Below, one piece after another: positions 1 to 5,875 of a stretch of DNA of 7,593 nucleotides (its first letter is position 1; every line of letters starts with the position of its first letter). Where the stretch lies: the NCBI GenBank assembly GCA_946540675.1, contig CAMNIW010000063.1:1-7593 (forward strand). The letters run 5' to 3'. Under the pieces are notes generated by a model. That model worked only from the letters and a program-made list of their open reading frames with translations. It was not told where the DNA came from and made no database searches. Source of the DNA: an uncultured Clostridia bacterium. GTDB taxonomy: Bacteria > Bacillota > Clostridia > Christensenellales > Borkfalkiaceae. Both the position numbers and the translations under genes were made by a program.

Positions 1-682
1 GACGGTAGAAGACATAATAGGCGAGCCGCTCGACGTCCATAAACTGTACAAGACCAAGGAAGAACGCAGACAAAAGGTGCGTTATCTTATGGGGCTCGTC
101 GGGTTATCGGAAGAACACGCCACCCGTTACCCGCACGAATTTTCGGGCGGACAAAGGCAAAGGATAGGCATCGCCCGCGCTCTCGCCGTCGAACCCGAGT
201 TTATAATTTGCGACGAACCCGTTTCGGCGCTCGACGTGTCCATTCAGGCGCAGGTCGTCAATATGTTCGAAGAGTTACAGGAAAAACTCGGTTTAACTCT
301 TATGTTCATAGCGCACGACATACTCGTCGTAAGGCACATTTCCGACAGGATAGCGGTAATGTATCTCGGCAAAGTGGTCGAACTCGCCGATTCCGACGCG
401 ATATGCGACAATCCGCTTCACCCGTACACGGTAACGCTTATGTCGGCGGTACCGATGCCCGATCCCGACGCGGCAAGGCACGCGCACAGGATAATACTCA
501 GCGGAGATATACCAAGTCCCCTTAACGCGCCGTCGGGCTGTCCGTTCAGGACCCGTTGTCCGATAGCGGACGAAGATTGCGCAAAAGCCGTACCCGAACT
601 CAAAGAAGTCGAAAAGGGCAGGTTCGTCGCCTGTTTCAAGTACGGACAATTAAAAAAAGATTTTAATTCCGACAAGGATTAA
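1..682 (+). CDS. Oligopeptide/dipeptide ABC transporter ATP-binding protein, OppF/DppF type (5' partial)
   Basis: This is the ATPase subunit that powers peptide uptake from the cytoplasmic face of the membrane. The reading frame is open from base 2, so the gene starts outside the window; 226 codons remain, and the N-terminal part with Walker A is missing. Visible motifs are the ABC signature FSGGQRQR (bases 140-163), Walker B with D-loop (IICDEPVSALD), and the H-loop histidine in MFIAHD. The C-terminal extension typical of Opp/Dpp ATPases follows: the LHPYT motif, then a four-cysteine pattern (SGCPFRTRC, a cysteine seven residues on, and VACF near the end). In this family that pattern can bind a 4Fe-4S cluster. 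The gene ends 25 nt before a peptide-binding lipoprotein gene, so the two are probably co-transcribed. The F-type rather than D-type assignment is inferred from general resemblance and its last-ATPase position. The substrate could be oligopeptides or dipeptides. Confidence 0.93.
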   Translation, partial: TVEDIIGEPLDVHKLYKTKEERRQKVRYLMGLVGLSEEHATRYPHEFSGGQRQRIGIARALAVEPEFIICDEPVSALDVSIQAQVVNMFEELQEKLGLTLMFIAHDILVVRHISDRIAVMYLGKVVELADSDAICDNPLHPYTVTLMSAVPMPDPDAARHAHRIILSGDIPSPLNAPSGCPFRTRCPIADEDCAKAVPELKEVEKGRFVACFKYGQLKKDFNSDKD

Positions 683-707
683 AAAATAAAGAAAGGAGAA
701 AAAAACA

Positions 708-2498
708 ATGAACAAAAAACTTTCAACAGCAGTAGTAGGAACTTTGTCCGCGGTAATGTTGTTCGCGACCGGTTGCGGCGGCGGAACTGCGGCGACCGTC
801 AAAGAAAGAGATCTTTCCAAGGCAAAAATCTATTCGATGGATCTTACGTCTATCGAAGGATATACCGATAACGTTACCAACGGAACGTGGGCGGAAACCT
901 ACGACAAACTCATCGGTTACATAAAAGCCGAGCCCGACAAGGATAAGCGTTTCGCCCTTATGCACAAGGCGGAAGACATCCTTATGTCTACGGGAGCGAT
1001 CGTACCCCTGTATTACTATACGGACGTGTATATGATCAACAAGAATATGAACGGATTTTATGCGTCTCCGCTCGGCTATAAGTTCTTCCAGAAAACCGAC
1101 GTAAACGGTTCTACGGATAACGTCAACGTATGCCTTGCGTCCGAGCCGCAGTCGATAGACCCCGCGCTCAACTCGGCGGTAGACGGCGCTACCATAATCA
1201 GCCACTGCTTCTCGGGACTTTACAGATGGGTACAGAACGGCGACGCTCTCGAACTTGAACCCGACTGCGCGAGAGAAGAACCGACCAAAGAGACCGTGGA
1301 CGGCAAGACCGTATACACCTTTACTTTAAGGGAAGGTCTTAAATGGTCCGACGGCACCGATCTCAAAGCGTCCGACTTCACCAAGGCGTGGAACAGGGCG
1401 ATAGATCCCGAAACCGCCGCCGACTACGAATATATGTTCGACGTAATAGACGGATACGCGGACGGCAATCTCAACGCCGTGGCGGACGACGCAGCGGGAA
1501 CCATAAAGGTAACTCTTACGCAGGACGTGGCGTACTTCACCGAACTCTGCGCGTTCCCGACCTACTTCCCCGTACCCGCCGGCGCTTATACCGATACGAA
1601 GTGGGCGACCGAACCCGCGACCTACGTATCCAACGGCGCTTACAAACTTACGACGTGGGATCACAACTCCAAGATGGTATTCGAGAAATCCAACACCTAT
1701 TGGGATTCCGAAAACATCAAAATGAAGAAAATAACCAACTACCTTTCGGACGATTCGACCGCGATGCTCACTTCCTTCAAGAACGGCGAATACGACTTTA
1801 TCGACGACGTTCCCCAGGACGAGATCCCGTCGCTCAAAGCCGACACGGAGCAGTTCAGGATCGCCGGACAACTCGGAACTTATTACGTAATATTCAACAA
1901 CAATATGGACCTTCTTCCCGCGTCTTACACCAAAGATAAGAGCGACGAAGAAATAGCCAAAGCGCTTTGCGAAGTAAGAACGGCTCTTTCTCTTCTCATC
2001 GACAGAAACTACATCTGCGAAGAGATCGGACAGGCCGGACAGCAGCCCGCGTCGTCTTTCGTGGCGATGGGTCTTACCGACGCCGACGGAGCGACCGAGT
2101 TCTACAAGAACGCCAACAAGCAACCAGACGGTTCTTACGGATATTACAGCGTCAAGAAGAGCGACCTTTCTTCCAACAGGACGAAAGCGGTCGACACTCT
2201 TAAAAAGTACTACACCTATAAAGACGGCAAGTTCACCGACTTCCCGCGTATGACCTATCTCTACAACACGAGTTCGGGTCACCAGACCATAGGCGAGTAT
2301 TTGCAGGCGACCTTCAAACTGTACGGCGTAGATATGTCGCTCGTAAATCAGGAGTGGAACACCTTCCTTGAAACGAGAAAGCAAGGCGACTACACCATCG
2401 CGAGAAACGGCTGGCTCGGCGACTACAACGATCCCATATCCTTCCTTGATATGTGGCTCACGAGAAGCGGTAACAACGACGCTCAGTTCGGCAAATAA
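708..2498 (+). CDS. Peptide-binding lipoprotein of OppA family (SBP_bac_5), apparently circularly permuted
   Basis: This is the extracellular, lipid-anchored receptor that delivers peptides to the Opp-type transporter. The 596-residue protein starts at ATG 708, 9 nt after AAGGAG. It has a lipoprotein signal (MNKK, hydrophobic stretch, lipobox ATGC with Cys23). Residues 24-59 are an unrecognised linker. Residues 62-128 (ETYDKLI, DKDKRFALMHKAEDILM, IVPLYYYTD, GFYASPLGYKFF) match what is normally the C-terminal end of OppA proteins. Residues 140-596 then run from the normal mature N-terminus (NVCLASEPQSIDPALN, VDGATIISHCFSGLYR) through LREGLKWSDG, TYVSNGAYKL, LGTYYVIFNNN, YNTSSGHQTI and NQEWNTFLETRKQGDY to GDYNDPISFL and SGNNDAQFGK. 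There the protein stops, exactly where the displaced segment would normally continue. All expected parts are present once, but in permuted order. A perfect terminator follows 17 nt later. The family call is firm; the permutation is read from motif order, not from an alignment. Confidence 0.93.
   Translation: MNKKLSTAVVGTLSAVMLFATGCGGGTAATVKERDLSKAKIYSMDLTSIEGYTDNVTNGTWAETYDKLIGYIKAEPDKDKRFALMHKAEDILMSTGAIVPLYYYTDVYMINKNMNGFYASPLGYKFFQKTDVNGSTDNVNVCLASEPQSIDPALNSAVDGATIISHCFSGLYRWVQNGDALELEPDCAREEPTKETVDGKTVYTFTLREGLKWSDGTDLKASDFTKAWNRAIDPETAADYEYMFDVIDGYADGNLNAVADDAAGTIKVTLTQDVAYFTELCAFPTYFPVPAGAYTDTKWATEPATYVSNGAYKLTTWDHNSKMVFEKSNTYWDSENIKMKKITNYLSDDSTAMLTSFKNGEYDFIDDVPQDEIPSLKADTEQFRIAGQLGTYYVIFNNNMDLLPASYTKDKSDEEIAKALCEVRTALSLLIDRNYICEEIGQAGQQPASSFVAMGLTDADGATEFYKNANKQPDGSYGYYSVKKSDLSSNRTKAVDTLKKYYTYKDGKFTDFPRMTYLYNTSSGHQTIGEYLQATFKLYGVDMSLVNQEWNTFLETRKQGDYTIARNGWLGDYNDPISFLDMWLTRSGNNDAQFGK
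863..1123 (+). repeat. Short in-frame direct repeat bracketing the displaced module
   Basis: The sequence tac[c/g]gataacgt occurs at 863-874 and 1112-1123 (11 of 12 bases identical, 8 of them exact and contiguous). The copies lie 249 bp (83 codons) apart in the same reading frame and both encode TDNV. They bracket the displaced C-terminal module. This could be a footprint of the duplication or insertion that made the permutation, but a 12-nt match may also be chance under shared codon use. Confidence 0.45.
867..1115 (+). other. Displaced C-terminal module of the OppA-type protein (83 codons)
   Basis: This in-frame block encodes residues 54-136. Its core (residues 62-128) has the conserved signature of an OppA C-terminus: YDKLI, a KR..LMHKAEDILM helix, the IVPLYYYTD strand and the SPLGYKFF ending. 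Removing it would join SIEGYTDNV directly to NVCLASEPQSIDP, an ordinary start for a mature binding protein. The block is bounded by a short in-frame direct repeat, described separately. Confidence 0.7.
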
Positions 2499-2515
2499 GA
2501 TTTTACCGCGACACC

Positions 2516-2548
2516 GCGTTCCCGAAAATTTTCGGGAACGCTTTTTTT
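2516..2548 (+). terminator. Rho-independent terminator after the peptide-transport operon
   Basis: A perfect 26-nt palindrome (gcgttcccgaaaa at 2516-2528 and its complement at 2529-2541) is followed directly by seven T residues (2542-2548). It begins 17 nt after the stop codon of the binding-protein gene. It separates the transporter operon from guaB. Confidence 0.93.
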
Positions 2549-2552
2549 GTCC

Positions 2553-2581
2553 TTGATTTTACGGTCTGCCGATGTTATAAT
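2553..2581 (+). promoter_or_regulatory. Candidate distal sigma-A promoter for guaB
   Basis: TTGATT (2553-2558) and TATAAT (2576-2581) are separated by 17 nt and lie just after the upstream terminator. The -10 box is perfect and the -35 box matches at four of six positions. It would start a transcript about 95 nt before the guaB start codon, with the second promoter inside its leader. Confidence 0.5.
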
Positions 2582-2624
2582 ATAAGCGATTTTATTTTGT
2601 CGTCGTAAATTTGCGGAAATAGTG

Positions 2625-2653
2625 TTGACAAATCCGTTCAAAAATAATACAAT
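2625..2653 (+). promoter_or_regulatory. Sigma-A promoter for guaB
   Basis: A perfect -35 box TTGACA (2625-2630) and a -10 box TACAAT (2648-2653) are separated by the ideal 17 nt. The expected start site is near 2660, which gives a short leader containing the AAGGAAGAG ribosome binding site (2668-2676). The same two boxes and spacing recur upstream of purE. Confidence 0.87.
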
Positions 2654-2682
2654 AGAAAAAATTTTATAAGGAAGAGAATAGT

Positions 2683-4188
2683 ATGGCAAAGATTATAAAC
2701 GAACCGTCTCACACTTTTAACGAGTATCTTCTTATTCCCGGTTATTCTTCGTCGGAATGCGTTCCCCAGAACGTCAGTCTTAAAACACCGCTCGTGAAAT
2801 ACAGGAAAGGCGAAGAGCCCGCGCTGTCGCTCAATATCCCGATGGTATCGGCGATAATGCAGTCGGTTTCGGGCGAAAAACTCGCCATCGCTCTCGCCGG
2901 TGAAGGCGGAGTGTCCTTTATATACGGCGCGCAGACGATAGAAAACGAAGCGGCTATGGTAAGGAGAGTAAAGAGTTATAAAGCGGGCTTTGTCGTCAGC
3001 GACTCCAACATTTCTCCCGAAGCGACGCTTAAAGACGTTCTCGAACTCAAAGAGAGAACGGGACATTCGACGATAGCGGTCACCGACGACGGCACGGCGG
3101 AAGGAAAACTTCTCGGAATTGTGACGAGCAGGGATTACCGCGTCAGCAGGATGTCTACGGATACAAAGGTGTCCGAGTTTATGACGCCGTTCGACAAACT
3201 CATCGTCGCCAAAGAAGGCACCACGCTTAAAGAAGCCAACGACATAATCTGGGATCACAAACTCAACTCTCTTCCCATAATCTCCGCCGACGGAAAACTC
3301 TTATATATGGTTTTCCGCAAGGACTACGACAGTCATAAACAAAACCCCAACGAACTCCTTGACTCTTCCAAGAGATATATAGTCGGCGCCGGCATCAACA
3401 CGCGCGACTATGCCGAGAGAGTGCCCGCTCTCGTGGACGCGGGGGTAGACGTCCTTTGCATAGACTCGTCCGAAGGTTTTTCGGAGTGGCAAAAGAGAAC
3501 GATAGAATGGATAAGGGCGCATTACGGCGAGACCGTAAAAGTCGGCGCGGGCAACGTGGTCGACGCGGCGGGATTCAGGTTTTTGGCGGAAGCGGGCGCG
3601 GACTTCGTAAAGGTCGGCATCGGCGGCGGCTCGATATGCATCACGCGCGAGACCAAGGGCATAGGCAGGGGACAGGCTTCTGCTCTTATGGACGTCTGCG
3701 AAGAGAGAGATAAATATTATAAAGAAACGGGAATATACGTTCCCGTATGTTCGGACGGCGGAATCGTCTACGACCATCACATAACGCTCGCGCTCGCGAT
3801 GGGTGCGGATTTCATAATGCTCGGCAGATATTTCGCCCGTTTCGACGAAAGCCCGACCGAAAAAGTAGCCATCGGCGGCAATTACTACAAGGAATATTGG
3901 GGAGAAGGCAGCAACCGCGCGAGAAACTGGCAGCGTTACGATCTCGGCGGCGACAAGAAACTTTCGTTTGAAGAAGGCGTGGACAGTTACGTTCCCTACG
4001 CCGGAAGTCTTAAAGAAAACGTCGCTATGACTCTCGCCAAAGTAAGGTCGACGATGTGCAACTGCGGTGCGCTCACGATAGCGGAACTTCAGAAAAAGGC
4101 GGTGCTCACTCTCGTTTCCGCGACGAGTATCGTCGAAGGCGGCGCGCACGACGTCATACAAAAAGACAAGAGCGGAATGATAAAATAA
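2683..4188 (+). CDS. guaB: IMP dehydrogenase
   Basis: This enzyme oxidises IMP to XMP with NAD+, the committed step to guanine nucleotides in the cytosol. The 501-residue protein has a TIM barrel interrupted by a pair of CBS domains (about residues 105-220, including VTSRDY and LNSLPII). The catalytic loop GIGGGSICITRE carries nucleophile Cys319. Asp261 lies in CIDSSEG, and the mobile flap NWQRYD carries Arg418 and Tyr419. The start at ATG 2683 follows AAGGAAGAG at good spacing, and the N-terminus NEPSHTFNEYLLIPG is complete. From memory, the sequence resembles Tritrichomonas foetus IMPDH more than the Escherichia coli or Bacillus subtilis enzymes: Asp261, Lys310, Cys319, Arg418, Tyr419 and Glu431 all fall at the same numbers. 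The gene has its own promoter(s) and terminator, so it is probably transcribed alone, beside but not within the purine operon. Confidence 0.96.
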   Translation: MAKIINEPSHTFNEYLLIPGYSSSECVPQNVSLKTPLVKYRKGEEPALSLNIPMVSAIMQSVSGEKLAIALAGEGGVSFIYGAQTIENEAAMVRRVKSYKAGFVVSDSNISPEATLKDVLELKERTGHSTIAVTDDGTAEGKLLGIVTSRDYRVSRMSTDTKVSEFMTPFDKLIVAKEGTTLKEANDIIWDHKLNSLPIISADGKLLYMVFRKDYDSHKQNPNELLDSSKRYIVGAGINTRDYAERVPALVDAGVDVLCIDSSEGFSEWQKRTIEWIRAHYGETVKVGAGNVVDAAGFRFLAEAGADFVKVGIGGGSICITRETKGIGRGQASALMDVCEERDKYYKETGIYVPVCSDGGIVYDHHITLALAMGADFIMLGRYFARFDESPTEKVAIGGNYYKEYWGEGSNRARNWQRYDLGGDKKLSFEEGVDSYVPYAGSLKENVAMTLAKVRSTMCNCGALTIAELQKKAVLTLVSATSIVEGGAHDVIQKDKSGMIK

Positions 4189-4193
4189 CTTTA

Positions 4194-4223
4194 AGAGAAG
4201 GCAAGCCCTTCTCTTTTTATTTT
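4194..4223 (+). terminator. Rho-independent terminator of guaB
   Basis: An 8-bp stem (agagaagg at 4194-4201 paired with ccttctct at 4207-4214) closes a 5-nt loop and is followed by TTTTATTTT. It begins 5 nt after the guaB stop codon. Confidence 0.88.
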
Positions 4224-4297
4224 ACGTATTATCAAGGATTTTAACGCAGTATATACCGCCGACTGCCGCCGAGAATCGAGTTCAATCTATTCGCACT

Positions 4298-4341
4298 CGG
4301 CTACCAGATTTTGCGGCATAAGAAAATTTAATAGGTAGCCG
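4298..4341. repeat. Imperfect inverted repeat between guaB and the purine operon promoter
   Basis: An 8-nt perfect inverted repeat (cggctacc 4298-4305, ggtagccg 4334-4341) encloses 28 nt with a weaker inner pairing (gatttt with aaaatt). No T-run follows on either strand, so it is not a standard terminator. It lies about 13 nt upstream of the -35 box of the purine promoter and could be an operator or nothing. The rest of 4224-4353 shows no gene or recognisable RNA. Confidence 0.3.
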
Positions 4342-4353
4342 CTCGCATTTAGG

Positions 4354-4382
4354 TTGACATATTTTCGGGTAAATGGTACAAT
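4354..4382 (+). promoter_or_regulatory. Sigma-A promoter of the purECF operon
   Basis: A perfect TTGACA (4354-4359) and a TACAAT (4377-4382) are separated by 17 nt. Transcription should begin near 4389-4391. The first transcribed bases can fold into a small hairpin (gatccc 4391-4396 with ggggtc 4400-4405, one G-U pair) ahead of the riboswitch aptamer. Confidence 0.88.
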
Positions 4383-4418
4383 AATATCGTGATCCCGTCG
4401 GGGTCGCATACAATTCGA

Positions 4419-4505
4419 TTTTTCTGTCACTGACGGATATGTGGATAACCACAGGGGAGCAGAAAAAGTTTTGTGAGAGTATAACTCTCTGCCGACCGTC
4501 TGGGC
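4419..4505 (+). promoter_or_regulatory. ZTP riboswitch aptamer (pfl motif) controlling purE
   Basis: This RNA domain senses ZTP/ZMP, purine intermediates that build up when 10-formyl-tetrahydrofolate is short. P1 pairs tttttctg (4419-4426) with cagaaaaa (4460-4467). P2 pairs tgtgg (4440-4444) with ccaca (4449-4453) across an ataa loop and is followed by the conserved GGGGAGC (4454-4460). The pseudoknot pairs gacgg (4432-4436) with ccgtc (4496-4500), which leads into the conserved CTGGGC (4500-4505). A variable linker hairpin (gagagt/actctc) lies between the two subdomains. The pseudoknot bases differ from the common GGCG/CGCC type in a compensating way, which supports real pairing. In this class ligand binding normally turns expression on. 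Confidence 0.9.
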
Positions 4506-4540
4506 GCACGTTTTCCGTTTCGGGATAAGTGCGCCTTTTT
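4503..4540 (+). terminator. Regulated terminator (ZTP riboswitch expression platform)
   Basis: ggcgcac (4503-4509) pairs perfectly with gtgcgcc (4529-4535) and is followed by five T residues, AA and five more T residues, just before the purE ribosome binding site CGGAGG (4548-4553). The 5' side of the stem overlaps the conserved GGGC that the ligand-bound aptamer uses. Aptamer folding and termination should therefore exclude each other: ZTP bound means read-through, no ligand means termination. Confidence 0.88.
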
Positions 4541-4557
4541 AATTTTTCGGAGGTTTT

Positions 4558-5055
4558 ATGAGTAAAAAAGTCGGAATAATTATGGGAAGCGACAGCGATT
4601 TGCCCGTTGTCAAAAAGGCTATCGACACGCTCGAAGCGTTCGGTGTAACGACCGAAGTGCACGTCTATTCGGCGCACAGGACGCCCGCGGAAGCGGCGGA
4701 CTTTGCCGAGAACGCGAGAAAAAACGGTTTCGGCGCGATAATAGCGGCCGCCGGGATGGCTGCGCACCTTGCGGGGGCTCTCGCCGCGAGAACGACCCTT
4801 CCCGTTATAGGCATACCTTGCAAATCGGCTCAATCGGACGGCGTTGACGCGCTTTTATCTACGGTACAGATGCCGGGTGGGATACCCGTTGCGACCGTGG
4901 GGATAAACGGCGCGACCAACGCCGCTTTGCTTGCGATAGAAATTCTCGCGGTGAGCGACGAAGAACTTGCCGAAAAAATAGCCGCAAAGCGCGAAAAAGA
5001 CAAAGCGGCGGTACTCGAAAAGAACTCCGCGATAGAAGCGGAATTCAATAAATAA
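4558..5055 (+). CDS. purE: 5-(carboxyamino)imidazole ribonucleotide mutase, class I type
   Basis: PurE makes carboxyaminoimidazole ribonucleotide (CAIR) in de novo purine synthesis. The 165-residue protein shows the family motifs in order: IIMGSDSDLP (residues 7-16), the catalytic-site SAHRTP (38-43), AAAGMAAHLAG (63-73) and a glycine-rich LLSTVQMPGGIPVATV (99-114), then the charged C-terminal helix. The AAHLAG and VQMP motifs look like class I, which acts on N5-CAIR from PurK, rather than class II, which carboxylates AIR directly. No purK lies in the window, so the exact substrate is inferred. The start at ATG 4558 follows CGGAGG with a short 4-nt gap. It is the first gene of the operon, directly behind the ZTP riboswitch, with purC 24 nt downstream. 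Confidence 0.96.
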   Translation: MSKKVGIIMGSDSDLPVVKKAIDTLEAFGVTTEVHVYSAHRTPAEAADFAENARKNGFGAIIAAAGMAAHLAGALAARTTLPVIGIPCKSAQSDGVDALLSTVQMPGGIPVATVGINGATNAALLAIEILAVSDEELAEKIAAKREKDKAAVLEKNSAIEAEFNK

Positions 5056-5079
5056 AATTCAAATTTTCAGGAGATATAT

Positions 5080-5793
5080 ATGAAAAAACTCGAACAACTC
5101 TATGAAGGAAAGGCAAAGAAAGTATTCAAAACCGACGACGAAAATCTTTATATCGTATCTTATAAAGACGACGCGACGGCTTTCAACGGGCTTAAAAAGG
5201 GCACCATCGCGGGTAAAGGCGTCATCAACAACAGAATGAGCAATATGATGATGAAACTTCTCGAAGAAAAGGGCGTAAAGACGCACTTTGTAGAAGAACT
5301 TTCCGAGAGAGAAACTCTCGTCAAAAAGGTCAGAATCGTTCCGCTCGAAGTCATCATAAGGAACGTTTCCGCCGGCTCTTTCGCAAAGCGTTTCGGCGTG
5401 GAAGAAGGCATAGTTTTCGACGAGCCGACGATAGAGTTTTCCTATAAAAACGACGAACTCGGCGATCCGCTTATGAACGCTTATCACGCTATCGCCCTTA
5501 AACTCGCCACAAAAGAAGAGATAGAGAAAATCAAGGCTATGGCGTTCAAGGTCGACGAAGTATTGACCGAATATTTCAAGGGGCTCAACATAAGGCTCGT
5601 CGACTTCAAACTCGAATTCGGGCGTCTTCCTGACGGCGAGATAGTTCTTGCTGACGAAATATCTCCCGACACTTGCCGTCTTTGGGATCTTACCACCAAC
5701 GAAAAACTCGACAAAGACAGGTTCCGTCGCGATATGGGCGGCGTGGAAGACGCTTATAACGAAGTAATGAAAAGACTTACCGAAAATAAGTGA
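5080..5793 (+). CDS. purC: Phosphoribosylaminoimidazole-succinocarboxamide (SAICAR) synthase
   Basis: PurC joins CAIR and aspartate with ATP to make SAICAR, the step after PurE. The 237-residue protein has the normal length for the stand-alone bacterial enzyme. Motifs seen: LYEGKAKKVF (residues 7-16, ATP-binding N-terminal lobe), KGTIAGKGVINNRMS (40-54), the signature VPLEVIIRNVSAGS (87-100), LVDFKLEFG (173-181) and the metal/ATP-binding LADEISPDTCRLWD (190-203). The start at ATG 5080 has AGGAG (5069-5073) 6 nt upstream. The gene lies 24 nt after purE and 82 nt before the purF homologue, so all three are probably read from the riboswitch-controlled promoter. Confidence 0.97.
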   Translation: MKKLEQLYEGKAKKVFKTDDENLYIVSYKDDATAFNGLKKGTIAGKGVINNRMSNMMMKLLEEKGVKTHFVEELSERETLVKKVRIVPLEVIIRNVSAGSFAKRFGVEEGIVFDEPTIEFSYKNDELGDPLMNAYHAIALKLATKEEIEKIKAMAFKVDEVLTEYFKGLNIRLVDFKLEFGRLPDGEIVLADEISPDTCRLWDLTTNEKLDKDRFRRDMGGVEDAYNEVMKRLTENK

Positions 5794-5875
5794 TCGTTTT
5801 TCCGTCGACGGCGGTTTCGGCGGAAAGCGGGCAAGACGGGGAAAACGGTGAGAATAATCTAAGGAGCGTTAATTT

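Noticed and set aside
1326..2384. Long open frame on the minus strand (352 codons) inside the binding-protein gene
   Set aside because: It lies opposite a clearly conserved gene, its translation is arginine- and valine-rich with no motif, and it reflects the codon bias of the + strand gene.
2499..2560. Possible frameshift that would put the missing OppA C-terminus after position 2498
   Set aside because: I read the bases after the stop in the other + frames. None gives the YDKLI, KAEDILM or SPLGY motifs, and a terminator begins 17 nt later.
4224..4353. Further RNA gene or small protein between guaB and the purine promoter
   Set aside because: Apart from an imperfect inverted repeat I see no tRNA-like fold, no ribosome binding site with an ORF, and no known RNA motif.
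4360..4376. PurR box (PurBox) overlapping the purE promoter, from the tttcggg sequence
   Set aside because: It matches the Bacillus PurBox consensus only in the CCGAA core on the minus strand, and no second properly spaced box is visible.
5799..5826. Terminator between purC and purF
   Set aside because: An 8-bp stem with one G-U pair can form, but no T-run follows, so it would not stop transcription.
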